From: Anaeromonas frigoriresistens
Lineage (GTDB): Bacteria > Bacillota > Clostridia > Tissierellales > SIT17
NCBI RefSeq assembly: GCF_016820655.1
Contig: NZ_WSFT01000036.1
Span: 124,001-188,000 of the forward strand
DNA length: 64,000 nt
Direction of reading: 5' to 3'
The position numbers were made by a program, and so were the translations under genes. Each line of letters starts with the position of its first letter. Within the stretch, counting starts at the first letter, position 1. Shown here one piece after another: positions 27,055 to 36,447 of the stretch. A model generated the notes under the pieces. That model did not search any database and was not told where the DNA came from. It saw only the letters and a list, made by a program, of their open reading frames with translations.

Positions 27055-28014
27055 ATGAATATAATAAGTTTTTTAAAACTTGTAGAAATTCAAACTAAAG
27101 TTGCAAGTCAGATTCCTTTCTTATTAGGAACAACCTATGCTTTATATAGGTACAACACTTTTGATTATAAAAATTTTATATTGTTATTTATTTCCTTGTT
27201 ATCTTTTGATATGGCTACTACTGCTATAAATAATTATATTGATTATAAAAAAGCTATAAAAAAACATGGCTTTGGATATGAGACCCATAATGCAATAGTT
27301 AACTATAGGCTTAAAGAAAGTACGGTACAAATAACTATAGGAGTATTGATAACTATAGCCATATCATTTGGTATAGTATTATTCTTAAATACTAATCTAG
27401 TAATTTTATTCTTAGGAGTTTTATCTTTTCTAGTAGGGGTTTTATACTCCTTTGGGCCTATACCAATATCAAGAATGCCTTTAGGGGAAATTTTTTCTGG
27501 GATTTTTATGGGGTTTATTATATCTTTTATTTCTATATATATTCATATATATGATAAAGGTGTAGCTACAATATTATTACAAGGATCTAGTATTCATATT
27601 TCTTTTAATATGGTTGATATAGTAAATATATTTTTAGTATCATTACCGGCGGTAGTAGGAATAGCTAATATAATGTTAGCAAACAATATCTGTGATATAG
27701 ATGATGATATACATAATAAAAGATATACTTTACCTATATATATTGGTAAAGAAAAAGCTTTAAACTTGTTCAAATACTTATACTATATATTATATATGGA
27801 CATAATTGTATTGGTTCTTTTGAGGAGATTACCTTTAGTATCTTTATTGGTATTAATTACTTTTGTTCCAGTAAAGAAAAACATAGATAAATTTTTTCAA
27901 AAACAAACTAAAAAAGATACATTTATAATTGCAGTCAAAAATTTTGTATTGGTTAATATTATTAATATATTTTGCATAATAATTGGCTACATATTAACGG
28001 TTATCTTTGCTTGA
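27055..28014 (+). CDS. UbiA-family prenyltransferase (MenA-like)
   Basis: 319-residue polytopic protein with about eight or nine helices. The two Asp-rich prenyl-diphosphate sites are NNYIDYKKA in the first half and NNICDIDDDIHNKRYTLP in the second, as in MenA (1,4-dihydroxy-2-naphthoate polyprenyltransferase). No other menaquinone gene is in the window, so the acceptor is uncertain. ATG 27055 follows AAGGGGG; the ATG at 27034 overlaps this site. Confidence 0.85.
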   Translation: MNIISFLKLVEIQTKVASQIPFLLGTTYALYRYNTFDYKNFILLFISLLSFDMATTAINNYIDYKKAIKKHGFGYETHNAIVNYRLKESTVQITIGVLITIAISFGIVLFLNTNLVILFLGVLSFLVGVLYSFGPIPISRMPLGEIFSGIFMGFIISFISIYIHIYDKGVATILLQGSSIHISFNMVDIVNIFLVSLPAVVGIANIMLANNICDIDDDIHNKRYTLPIYIGKEKALNLFKYLYYILYMDIIVLVLLRRLPLVSLLVLITFVPVKKNIDKFFQKQTKKDTFIIAVKNFVLVNIINIFCIIIGYILTVIFA

Positions 28015-28101
28015 GTATTTTCTAAAAGGGTAATAATAAGTTATTAATTATGGGGTATAATTCATTTATAATAAATATAGTGATATACGGGGGGGAGTAT
28101 A

Positions 28102-28305
28102 ATGAAAATAGGCTTTAGAAAACCTAGTCTGAAGAAGAGGATCTCATCAAGAACTAGTTTAAAAAGACAAATAGTCCATAGAAGAGGACTAAAGATGCCT
28201 AAAGGAACTGGCTGGATAAGAAATCCTAATAAAGCTGTTTATAATAAAGTGTACAATAAAACGAGCTTTGATATATTTAAAACCTTAAAGAAAATATTTA
28301 AGTAA
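28102..28305 (+). CDS. Small basic protein, function unknown
   Basis: 67 residues, strongly basic (Lys/Arg-rich N-terminal half; KPSLKKRISSRTSLKR), ending FKTLKKIFK. No Cys or membrane helix. RBS GGGGGGGAG ahead of ATG 28102 and a terminator right after the stop support a real gene. The charge suggests nucleic-acid contact, which is only inference. Confidence 0.65.
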   Translation: MKIGFRKPSLKKRISSRTSLKRQIVHRRGLKMPKGTGWIRNPNKAVYNKVYNKTSFDIFKTLKKIFK

Positions 28306-28333
28306 AAGATCAAGGATATCCTTGATCTTTTAC
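28304..28333 (+). terminator. Terminator after small basic gene
   Basis: AAAAGATCAAGGAT paired with ATCCTTGATCTTTT, overlapping the stop codon. Confidence 0.85.
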
Positions 28334-28376
28334 TTTTGTTATAATTAGAATATCAAATAGAATTGGGGGAGAAAAA

Positions 28377-28988
28377 TTGATTAAATACTTTATGGAAGGA
28401 TTTGCATTAGGACTAGCCTATGTAGCACCTATAGGTATGCAAAATATTTATGTAATAAATACAGCAATATCTAGAGGTAAGATAAAGGCTTATCAAGTGG
28501 CTTTTATAACTAGTTTTTTTGATATTACTTTAGCTCTGGCTAGTTTCTTTGGAATGGGAGCATTAATGGTGAAATATGAATTATTAAGAATGATAGTATT
28601 GTTGTTAGGGTCTGTAATGGTTACTTATATAGGAGTAGGACTCATTAGGAGTAAGCCAAATATGGAGAACAAGGTAGATGTTAACAAGACATTATATCAA
28701 GTGATTATAGCTTGTTTTATGGTGACTTGGATAAATCCTCAAGCTATAATAGATGGAACATTGTTATTGGGAGGCTTTAGAGCATCCTTACCGGAAAGTG
28801 CATCAGTGATATTCATAATAGGAGTAGCAGTAGCATCATTATCTTGGTTTATAGGGCTTACGACTGTAGTATCAATATTTAGAAAAAGTTTTAATTATAA
28901 AGTGATAAGGTGGATAAACATAGTCTGTGGAAGCGTAATCATTTATTATGGATTAAAACTTGGATATAGTTTTGTAAAAATAATCTAG
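28377..28988 (+). CDS. LysE/RhtB-family amino-acid exporter
   Basis: 203 residues, about six helices. The N-terminus reads GFALGLAYVAPIGMQNIYVINTAISRG, and WINPQAIIDG is a LysE-type conserved loop. TTG start with GGGGGAG upstream. The family exports basic or other amino acids; the specificity here is not visible. Confidence 0.88.
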   Translation: MIKYFMEGFALGLAYVAPIGMQNIYVINTAISRGKIKAYQVAFITSFFDITLALASFFGMGALMVKYELLRMIVLLLGSVMVTYIGVGLIRSKPNMENKVDVNKTLYQVIIACFMVTWINPQAIIDGTLLLGGFRASLPESASVIFIIGVAVASLSWFIGLTTVVSIFRKSFNYKVIRWINIVCGSVIIYYGLKLGYSFVKII

Positions 28989-29014
28989 TCAAAAAATATT
29001 ATAGGAGGAATAGT

Positions 29015-29263
29015 ATGGAGTTTATATTAGTGCTGATGATATTTCCAGCAATAATAATATTTTTATCAATGATAGCAACACTAATTACGAAGAAATTTTT
29101 TATATTACCAATAATTACTTTTATAACATTTTTAGTATTAACATATACAATATTTAATGACACTTTTTTGATTTGGGTAATAATATATACAGCATTATCA
29201 CTGATAGTAAGTGTATCAACTCTTTTTATAATGAATAAAGAAAATAAGAATAAAGGAAAATAG
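29015..29263 (+). CDS. Small membrane protein, function unknown
   Basis: 82 residues with three hydrophobic stretches (residues 3-20, 27-45, 51-70) and a Lys/Asn-rich tail. AGGAGG precedes ATG 29015. It lies 11 bases upstream of the metallopeptidase gene and is probably co-transcribed with it. Confidence 0.72.
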   Translation: MEFILVLMIFPAIIIFLSMIATLITKKFFILPIITFITFLVLTYTIFNDTFLIWVIIYTALSLIVSVSTLFIMNKENKNKGK

Positions 29264-29274
29264 GATAGAATTCT

Positions 29275-29982
29275 ATGGAATATCAATATAAAAACTATAC
29301 TATTGCATTCGAGATAATATATTCTAAAAGGAAAACCATGGAAATATCCATAAAACCTCCGGGTATTATCAAAGTAAAAGCTCCAAGAAGGTTATCAGAA
29401 GAACAGATAATACAATGGGTTAAGTCTAAATCTGAATGGATAGCTAAAAAAACAAGTGAATTCAAAGATATTGAGCATATGTTAAGAAAGAAAGAATATA
29501 TAAATGGAGAAAAATTTATGTATTTAGGAGAAGAATATCCTCTCGAAATAATCATTGATAAATCCCTTGCAAAGTCAAAGGTAAAGAATCTTAATGATAA
29601 ATTTTATATCCATACTTCTATTAGAGAAGAATATATTATGAATGATGCTATGGAACAATGGTATAGGGAAAGAACGGAAGAGATAATATTGGAGAAGATT
29701 AAATATTATGAAAAATACTTTAATGTAGTTCCCAATAAGATAAAAATTAAAGAACAGAAGAGAATATGGGGAAGTTGCAGTTCTAAAAAAAATCTTAATT
29801 TTAATTGGAGATTATCTATGGCTCCTATATCAGTAATTGAGTATATTGTAGTTCATGAAATGTGTCACCTAATACATATGAATCATTCTAAAAAATTTTG
29901 GAATTTAGTAGGAGATATAATGCCTAATTATAAAGAAAAAAGAGAATGGCTAAAAAAATATAGTGCAACAATTATGTTATAA
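29275..29982 (+). CDS. YgjP/SprT-type M48-like metallopeptidase domain protein
   Basis: 235 residues. The zinc motif is VVHEMCHLIHMNHSKKFW (HExxH plus a distal His), with a preceding KRIWGSCSSKKNLNFNWRL block diagnostic of the YgjP (DUF45) family. The N-terminal half is the strand-rich MEISIKPPGIIKVKAPRRLS region. Cytosolic. Biological substrate unknown. Confidence 0.88.
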   Translation: MEYQYKNYTIAFEIIYSKRKTMEISIKPPGIIKVKAPRRLSEEQIIQWVKSKSEWIAKKTSEFKDIEHMLRKKEYINGEKFMYLGEEYPLEIIIDKSLAKSKVKNLNDKFYIHTSIREEYIMNDAMEQWYRERTEEIILEKIKYYEKYFNVVPNKIKIKEQKRIWGSCSSKKNLNFNWRLSMAPISVIEYIVVHEMCHLIHMNHSKKFWNLVGDIMPNYKEKREWLKKYSATIML

Positions 29983-30010
29983 AAACCTCCTAGGAGGTTT
30001 TTAATTTTTA
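29981..30010 (+). terminator. Terminator after YgjP-like gene
   Basis: AAAAACCTCC-TAGGAGGTTTTT, then AATTTTT. Confidence 0.82.
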
Positions 30011-30101
30011 TTAAAGGAAAATTAACCTTATTTATAGAAATAGATAAATATGTAAATAAGGTTTTTTAGTCTGCCTCTATAATAAGTAACGAAAAGAATA
30101 T

Positions 30102-30266
30102 TTAAGGTTTTTTATGTCCATCTACAATGGCACCTATTATAAGTCCTATGGACGTTCCCATTAAGAACCAAGATATATTAATGTTAATTAATAGGCTAAC
30201 TAATATACCTAATCCTGTACCGATTATAATACCTAATGCAGTGAAGCTAAAACTAGATTTTTTCAT
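30102..30266 (-). CDS. 54-residue glycine-rich membrane protein
   Basis: On the minus strand ATG 30266 (AAAGGA upstream) encodes MKKSSFSFTALGIIIG, a glycine-rich first helix, a second helix (ISWFLMGTSIGLIIGAIVDG) and the tail HKKP. The two glycine-zipper-like helices and the good ribosome site support coding. It fills the otherwise empty gap 30011-30298. No function is assigned. Confidence 0.62.
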   Translation of the reverse strand: MKKSSFSFTALGIIIGTGLGILVSLLININISWFLMGTSIGLIIGAIVDGHKKP

Positions 30267-30349
30267 TTATATCATTCCTTTATAATAAAGATATAGTATT
30301 GCTTCAATTATATCATAAGAATAGTGAAATAGATTTGGAGGGAATCTAT

Positions 30350-30886
30350 GTGAAAAAGAAATCCATGATTTTTGTTGGTTTATTTTTAATTCTTATAATC
30401 ATTCAATTTATATCATCCTATGAAATAATAGAAAAAATTCCTACCGGGAATAATAGAATAGACTATCTTGCTGATAAACATTTGAAGGAAGATACCTTTG
30501 ACAGGCTTTGGGCTTACAAACATACAGGGGATATAAAAGACGTAAGGGGAGATACTTCAAATATCAAAAAGGTAGATGAAGTTAGAGGTTATTTTAATAA
30601 TTTTAATTTAAAACAAGTTAGTAGAGAAAAGTATGGAGATAAGATAGATCATGGTTATCCTGAGTATAATATTAATCTGAAAAATGAGGCTAACTATGAG
30701 GGTATAAGTATAAGGATAATGGATAATCAGTATATAGAAGTAATAGTTGAGATATTTATAGAAGAATATAATAAAAAAGATAAAATTACTAAATATAGTA
30801 ATGAACGAGAGCATCATTACTTTGAAATATTGGATGGTACAGTAGACTATAACTACTTAGATCAAATCATTAAAAGTATTCAATAG
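30350..30886 (+). CDS. Membrane-anchored protein, function unknown
   Basis: 178 residues: one N-terminal transmembrane helix (about residues 5-22), then an extracytoplasmic mixed-charge domain without Cys. Start is GTG 30350, with GGAGGGAA six bases upstream, rather than the in-frame start at 30299. No family recognised. Confidence 0.65.
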   Translation: MKKKSMIFVGLFLILIIIQFISSYEIIEKIPTGNNRIDYLADKHLKEDTFDRLWAYKHTGDIKDVRGDTSNIKKVDEVRGYFNNFNLKQVSREKYGDKIDHGYPEYNINLKNEANYEGISIRIMDNQYIEVIVEIFIEEYNKKDKITKYSNEREHHYFEILDGTVDYNYLDQIIKSIQ

Positions 30887-30990
30887 TAGTTAATTAATTT
30901 TCATATTTAAGGGTATATAAAATGTATCAATGTAATTCGTGAAAGTATAATAATAAAAAAGATATATCACAATATTCTATAAAAGAATTG

Positions 30991-31022
30991 AATCTGAGCT
31001 TAAATGGGCTCAGATTTTGTTT
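30991..31022 (+). terminator. Terminator before CPA2 antiporter
   Basis: AATCTGAGC paired with GCTCAGATT, then TTGTTT. The 167-base gap 30887-31053 shows nothing else. Confidence 0.65.
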
Positions 31023-31053
31023 AATCTAATAAAATAAAGAAGGGAGAAAGTAT

Positions 31054-32232
31054 ATGGAGGCATTTATACAAGTTGCAATAGCTTTTTTAGGGATAGCTAT
31101 TGTAGGAAGAATATCAAAGAAATTGAATAGTTTTTATCCTCCTTTTTATATAGTTGCAGGTATTATTTTAGGCCCATTTGGTTTGGGGTTGGTGAAAAAC
31201 AAAGAGATAATTGAAGTCTTTGCTGATTTAGGAGTTATATTTTTGTTATTTTATTTTGGATTTAAATTTTCTTTTGATAAGCTGATAAATAACAAGAAAT
31301 ATTTTGGTACAGCAGGAATAATAGACTTTATTATAAATTTTAGTATAGGATTAGTTATTGGGAAGTTAATGGGACTAGATTTAATTTTAACAATTGCCGT
31401 AGCTGGACTTATTTATATGAGTAGCTCTGGGATCATTACTAAAACGTTAATTCAATTAGAGGCAATAGATGACCCAGAAGGAGAATTAATAATGGGAATA
31501 ATGATAATTGAAGATCTAGTAATGGTTTTCTTTTTAGTTTTTGTAAGTTCTCTAATAGGATTTCAAGGAGAAATAGAACTGTTGAGTTTAGGTTTCAACA
31601 TATTAATAGCTTTAGTATTTTGTGCTATCTTGATAATTGTTGGATATAAATATTCTCGTTTTTTAGAAAAACTTTTAGATGTAGATTCAAAAGAGATGAG
31701 ATTACTTACTTTCTTAGCGATAGTACTTATAGTAGCTACTATAGGAATGAAACTAGGAGTTTCAGAGGCCTTGGGAGCATTCTTCTTGGGAATGGCTTTT
31801 TCTAGAACCAAAAATAAGGAAGAGGTAAAAAAGCTCACTTTAACATTTAGAGATATATTTGGTAGTTTCTTTTTTTTCTTTTTTGGAATGGAGTTTCAAC
31901 TTAATAATCTAGGATTAAATACTAGTATAGTTTTAATTTCAATTATATTGGCTATAGTAGGTAAATTAATATCTTCTTATATTATATCTAAATTACTACA
32001 ATGCCCTGCAAAGAAAGGTTTGTTTATGGGGTTAGTAATTGTATCTAGAGGGGAATTCTCATTACTCATTGCTGGAATGCTTTCTATGAGTGGGATTGAT
32101 TTTAATACTTTTTCAATCATATTAATATTATCCACATCTTTTTTTAGTACTATTTCTTTTAAAATAATAGATTATTTATGTGATAAAAAAGGTATTTGTA
32201 TAATTCCAAAGGAGTATATCAAATTTAATTAA
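31054..32232 (+). CDS. CPA2-family cation:proton antiporter (Kef-type membrane domain)
   Basis: 392 residues, about 12 helices. The N-terminus (AGIILGPFGLGLV) and the ion-site region (LGVSEALGAFFLGMAFSRT; SRGEFSLLIAGM) match Na+/K+:H+ antiporters. The C-terminal RCK/TrkA-N regulatory domain of KefB/C is absent, so it is a short form. GGGAG precedes ATG 31054. Ion preference unknown. Confidence 0.9.
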   Translation: MEAFIQVAIAFLGIAIVGRISKKLNSFYPPFYIVAGIILGPFGLGLVKNKEIIEVFADLGVIFLLFYFGFKFSFDKLINNKKYFGTAGIIDFIINFSIGLVIGKLMGLDLILTIAVAGLIYMSSSGIITKTLIQLEAIDDPEGELIMGIMIIEDLVMVFFLVFVSSLIGFQGEIELLSLGFNILIALVFCAILIIVGYKYSRFLEKLLDVDSKEMRLLTFLAIVLIVATIGMKLGVSEALGAFFLGMAFSRTKNKEEVKKLTLTFRDIFGSFFFFFFGMEFQLNNLGLNTSIVLISIILAIVGKLISSYIISKLLQCPAKKGLFMGLVIVSRGEFSLLIAGMLSMSGIDFNTFSIILILSTSFFSTISFKIIDYLCDKKGICIIPKEYIKFN

Positions 32233-32265
32233 GTAAGTTATTAATAATAACTTACTTTGTTTTTC
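32231..32265. terminator. Bidirectional terminator between CPA2 and GGDEF genes
   Basis: AAGTAAGTTATT-AAT-AATAACTTACTT. It overlaps both stop codons, which are only eight bases apart. Confidence 0.75.
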
Positions 32266-33713
32266 CCTTGGTCTTTAGACATGTATAAGGCTTTATCTGC
32301 TCTATTAATTAATTCCTTTGGAGTGCTTGTACTACGATTTTTCATAGTAGTCACACCTATACTGATAGTAACATATTCCGATACCTGTGAAGAACTATGA
32401 GGAATTTTAAGATCAGATATTCTCAATCTAATTTCCTCGGCAATATGCATAGCTCCGTTTTTATCAGTAGAAGGTAAAATTATAGCAAATTCTTCACCAC
32501 CATATCTAGCTGCTAAATCTCCTGGTCTTCTTATAGCAGAAGATAATGTTTTAGCAACTTTTTTTAAACATTCATCACCGGCTAGATGACCATATGTATC
32601 ATTATATAATTTGAAGTTATCTATATCTAACATAATAAGTGATAATGAAGATGACATTCTTAAAGATCTATTCCATTCTCTTTCTAAAGTTACATCAAAA
32701 GTTCTTCTGTTAGGGATTCCTGTAAGTCCATCTATTCTAGATAATTCTTTTAACTTTTTTTCTATTAATTTTTTATTAGTAACATCCCTAAGATTCCAAA
32801 ATTGACCCATATATTCATCATCAATAAAGATAGGTATGAAATCCCTTTCTAGTATTTTTCCATTATTTAAATGTAATTCTTCATTAAGGATTATTTTTTT
32901 ATTCTCAACCAATGTATTTATATCATTTATATAATAATCTTTTTTTAGTTTATTATTAGTACTTCTTGCAAATACAATAGACTCAGTACCTATTAAGTCT
33001 TCTGGATTTATATCTAATTCAAATATATTTAGAAACTTTTGATTTACTAAGATTAGCTTTCTATTGATATCTTCAAAGACAATTCCTGAATTTAGATTTT
33101 TTATTAAACTATTTAACTGAGAAGACTTAAATTTTACTTCCTTTAAGTTATCGATATATTTATAGATATAGTCGGCTGTCAAATGTATTAATAGGCCAGC
33201 AATAATAGAGATAAAAAACTGAAGGGGATATATATTAAATACTACTTCCCAATTATTGACGTTTATAGAAAGGGGTACAAAGATAATCAATAAAGATGTT
33301 ATATTCATATAATTTATTTTGATAAAAGTATTTGTTTTAGATTTAGAAATTAGTATTGCTACTAATCCTAATACAATCATAAATATAGATGAGATAAAAG
33401 ATGTTGTAGTAAATCCAAATAGTAACAATCTACCTAATGATATTATGATGGTAGATATAAAAGCAGATGTTGACCCTATATATATTGCAGGTATTAGGAT
33501 GGCTAAATGCCTCAAGTCCATTATGGAATTATTAACTAAAGGTATTGAAAAATGCATAAGTACAATACCTAATAAGCCATAAATAATCCCTAAATAAATT
33601 GATTTTTTACAACTTCCAATGGTATTTTTACTTTCGAACTTGAAATCTATTATAGATGAAAAGAATAAAAACGAAACTATTGATACTATATTAGTAAAAA
33701 AACTATCAATCAA
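32241..33713 (-). CDS. Membrane diguanylate cyclase (5TM sensor-PAS-GGDEF)
   Basis: 490 residues. Five to six N-terminal helices (about 1-190) resemble the 5TMR_LYT sensor module, followed by a PAS domain (about 200-320) and a GGDEF domain with active site ARYGGEEFAII. An RxxD inhibitory site (RPGD) lies five residues before it, so c-di-GMP synthesis with product inhibition is expected. TTG start with GGAGGG six bases upstream. Signal sensed is unknown. Confidence 0.9.
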   Translation of the reverse strand: MIDSFFTNIVSIVSFLFFSSIIDFKFESKNTIGSCKKSIYLGIIYGLLGIVLMHFSIPLVNNSIMDLRHLAILIPAIYIGSTSAFISTIIISLGRLLLFGFTTTSFISSIFMIVLGLVAILISKSKTNTFIKINYMNITSLLIIFVPLSINVNNWEVVFNIYPLQFFISIIAGLLIHLTADYIYKYIDNLKEVKFKSSQLNSLIKNLNSGIVFEDINRKLILVNQKFLNIFELDINPEDLIGTESIVFARSTNNKLKKDYYINDINTLVENKKIILNEELHLNNGKILERDFIPIFIDDEYMGQFWNLRDVTNKKLIEKKLKELSRIDGLTGIPNRRTFDVTLEREWNRSLRMSSSLSLIMLDIDNFKLYNDTYGHLAGDECLKKVAKTLSSAIRRPGDLAARYGGEEFAIILPSTDKNGAMHIAEEIRLRISDLKIPHSSSQVSEYVTISIGVTTMKNRSTSTPKELINRADKALYMSKDQGKNKVSYY

Positions 33714-33909
33714 TTAGATCCCTCCGAATCAAATAACTCTGTTACTATTATATCAAAGGTAGAAGTGTTTGTATCGTAAATAAAATATAAATAGCGACTA
33801 ATTTCCTATTGAAAAAAACTATTTTTCATTGAGATATTAATTTTAGTTAAACAAGTATGACTTATGTATGTCATACTTTTGGTATAATTATAGTAAGAGG
33901 TGATAAAAG

Positions 33910-34509
33910 GTGTATAGATTAATAGCTATAACAGGAGCTGGTATATCTAAGGCTAGCAATATACCAACTTTTATTGAAAAGGGGGATTTAAGAGACAAAT
34001 TAAGTAGAGAATATTTCAATAAAAGTCCAAAAAAATTTTATCAAGCATTGACAGAAATGAAGAAGGCTATCGATATAGCTAAACCTAATGATGGACATAA
34101 AGCATTAGCTGAATATAATATTCCTATAATTACTATGAACATTGATGGTCTTCATGGAAAAGCAGGGAGTAAAAATGTATTAGAAGTTCATGGGAATTTA
34201 GATTTTGTTTATTGTAGAAAATGTAATATAAAGTATCAATTTAATCAAATATTCAAGGAAATAGTATGTGAGAAATGCAACGAAGTATTAGATACTAATG
34301 TAGTTCTATATGGAGATAGTATAAGAGACTATGATAAGGCTATAGACTTGGTACTATCTAGTAATAGAGTCTTGGTGATAGGAACTAGTTTTTATACATC
34401 AACTGTGAATTATTTAGTATCAGTTGCAAAGTCAAAACAAATCCCTATAGATATAATTAATGAATTGGCTGAAACTGAAGTAAGAAAATATCTAGAAAAG
34501 AAATTGTAA
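33910..34509 (+). CDS. Short Sir2-family NAD-dependent protein deacylase
   Basis: 199 residues, shorter than the usual ~240. NAD site TGAGISKASNIPTF, catalytic region TMNIDGLH (TQNID variant) and EVHGN with the catalytic His, and a zinc ribbon CRKC...CEKC are all present. The shortening is mainly in the helical small domain after the first motif. GTG start with AGGTG upstream. Probably a functional sirtuin; substrate unknown. Confidence 0.85.
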   Translation: MYRLIAITGAGISKASNIPTFIEKGDLRDKLSREYFNKSPKKFYQALTEMKKAIDIAKPNDGHKALAEYNIPIITMNIDGLHGKAGSKNVLEVHGNLDFVYCRKCNIKYQFNQIFKEIVCEKCNEVLDTNVVLYGDSIRDYDKAIDLVLSSNRVLVIGTSFYTSTVNYLVSVAKSKQIPIDIINELAETEVRKYLEKKL

Positions 34510-34529
34510 TATAAAAAATATTGGATAAT

Positions 34530-34569
34530 AATAAAAGAGATATAAACCTAGGTTTATATCTCTTTTATT
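34530..34569. terminator. Bidirectional terminator between sirtuin and C39-like genes
   Basis: Long palindrome AAAAGAGATATAAACC-TAGG-TTTATATCTCTTTT, between convergent genes. Confidence 0.85.
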
Positions 34570-35159
34570 ATTATGGCTTGACTACCCATTTGCTCCCATG
34601 CCTTCTTAAAATTTTTAATATCATATTTACTTTCTTTATAATTTTCTAAAGGATCATTGAAATATATATAGTCATCATCATAACCTATCAATACTACAGA
34701 ATGTTCTCTCATAGTTATATTTAGAGGTCCACTAGGTGTAATCCATAATTCCCAATGTTCATTTGAGAGTTCTTTAAATGTATCATTTGTAATAATCCAA
34801 ATTGGAGTATTGTTTGATAGATATTTGAGAATTATATCAAAATTTTTTCTAGTAATATTTATAGCTCTATTATTTGAATACTTATTCGCCAGGTCTAATA
34901 TAGCTGGATAATATACACCTAACCCGGGATTATCGAAAGAATACATATCACCTACAAATCCTTTGTAGGGATTACCAAAATATACTTTCCCATTCTCTTT
35001 TTTATAGGGAGTTTTATCTCTCTTTATTTCTTTTGCTAGAGTTAACTTATCGATATCTACTTCATAATAATTCAAAAGCATAGCCAAGCTAGTAACTTCA
35101 CAGCCCCTAGGTAACTCAGGCATTTGAGATATAAATGGAACATTGATTATTTTTTTCAT
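34554..35159 (-). CDS. C39-like cysteine peptidase
   Basis: About 201 residues. The papain-like C39_2 signature is present: catalytic Cys in ELPRGCEVTSLAMLLNYY, His in REHSVVLIGYDDDYIYFNDPL. No signal peptide is visible, so it may be cytosolic or exported by another route. I use ATG 35159, spaced correctly from AAAGGGTGA; the GTG at 35168 lies inside that site. Target unknown. Confidence 0.82.
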   Translation of the reverse strand: MKKIINVPFISQMPELPRGCEVTSLAMLLNYYEVDIDKLTLAKEIKRDKTPYKKENGKVYFGNPYKGFVGDMYSFDNPGLGVYYPAILDLANKYSNNRAINITRKNFDIILKYLSNNTPIWIITNDTFKELSNEHWELWITPSGPLNITMREHSVVLIGYDDDYIYFNDPLENYKESKYDIKNFKKAWEQMGSQAIIIKEI

Positions 35160-35253
35160 TACACTCACCCTTTATGTTCATATATATTTTTAAAATTATA
35201 TTATAAGAAGAATAAATTTGATAAATACTAAAGAAAAGCATATGGAGGTCACT

Positions 35254-35652
35254 ATGAAAAAGCTTATAATTATTATATCAGTAATTGTACTAATATCTAT
35301 AATATATTTTTCTATGATGAAAGAAGAAAACTCAGTAAAGAATCCTGATTTTGATAAAGTGTTAAGGGTGATAGAATCAGAAATTTATAAGGATCTTAAT
35401 AGAGTGGAAGATAGAGAACAGTATATAAATAGAATTATACAGATGAAAGGAACGGTAGAAGAGGTTGATACGCTAAACAAACAATTAATATTTGAAGCTG
35501 TAGAAGGAAGGATAATAGTTATACTACAAAAGGATCAAGATATCAATGGAATAATGGAAGAGGATCAGATTGTAGTCAGAGGAATAGGCATAATAGATGA
35601 AGAGGATATAAAGACTCTTCGATTGGTTACAAGTATAATAGTGAATAATTAA
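35254..35652 (+). CDS. Membrane-anchored OB-fold-like protein
   Basis: 132 residues: an N-terminal helix (KKLIIIISVIVLISIIYFSM) followed by a beta-rich segment (MKGTVEEVDTLNKQLIF ... DQIVVRGIGIID) that looks like a tRNA_anti-type OB fold. ATG 35254 follows TGGAGG; the longer reading from 35218 lacks a ribosome site. Function unknown. Confidence 0.65.
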   Translation: MKKLIIIISVIVLISIIYFSMMKEENSVKNPDFDKVLRVIESEIYKDLNRVEDREQYINRIIQMKGTVEEVDTLNKQLIFEAVEGRIIVILQKDQDINGIMEEDQIVVRGIGIIDEEDIKTLRLVTSIIVNN

Positions 35653-35780
35653 TAAGTATTATAAAAATATAATGATATATCTATTGTGGTATAATTATAT
35701 TGAAAGATATTAATTGAACTTGATAAAATTATAAAATATGATAGATAAATGATCAATAGTAAATTAAAAGGGGTGAAAAT

Positions 35781-36347
35781 ATGGGAGACGTATTTTTTAA
35801 AAATATCCAAGAAAATCCGGTAATTGCTGCAGTGAACAATTCTGAAAATCTGAAGAAAGCTATAGAGTCCCCATCTAATATAATATTTCTTTTAACGGGT
35901 AATATATTCAATTTATCCTCTATGGTAAATGAAATAAAAAGAAATAATATGGAAGTGTATGTACATATTGATTTAATAGAAGGTTTTTCTAAAGATACTG
36001 TAGCTTTAGATTATATAAATAAGAATATTAAACCAAATGGAATAATAACTACTAAAAGCAATTTGATAAGATATGCTAAAAATATAGGAGTTTTTGCTAT
36101 ACAAAGATTGTTTTTAATAGACTCATTATCACTAGAAACAGGTGTGAACTCAATTAAGGCTATTCGACCGGATGCAGTTGAAATACTTCCTGGTGTAATG
36201 CCTAAAATTACTAAGATAATTCATGAAAAAACTAGCATACCTATAATTACAGGAGGATTAATCTTAGATAAGAACGATGTGATAGAGAGCTTAAAGGCTG
36301 GAGCTATTGGTATATCTACTAGTAAGGAAGATATTTGGTATATGTAG
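35781..36347 (+). CDS. glpP: GlpP glycerol-responsive antiterminator
   Basis: 188 residues. The protein matches the GlpP family: ENPVIAAVNN near the N-terminus, VYVHIDLIEGFSKD, DAVEILPGVMPKI and PIITGGLI, a TIM-barrel-like RNA-binding antiterminator that responds to glycerol-3-phosphate. AAAGGGG precedes ATG 35781. A glpF-glpK operon and a G3P-dehydrogenase-like operon lie 3.5-7.5 kb downstream; the second has a leader with a terminator-like hairpin (43147-43192) as a plausible target. Confidence 0.92.
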   Translation: MGDVFFKNIQENPVIAAVNNSENLKKAIESPSNIIFLLTGNIFNLSSMVNEIKRNNMEVYVHIDLIEGFSKDTVALDYINKNIKPNGIITTKSNLIRYAKNIGVFAIQRLFLIDSLSLETGVNSIKAIRPDAVEILPGVMPKITKIIHEKTSIPIITGGLILDKNDVIESLKAGAIGISTSKEDIWYM

Positions 36348-36447
36348 AACACTAAGAATGTAGACTATCTCTAGAGTATTGAATAATAAGTATAGATTTA
36401 ATGTGTTATGACAATACTTATTAAAAAATCATTCTAGGGGGAATACA

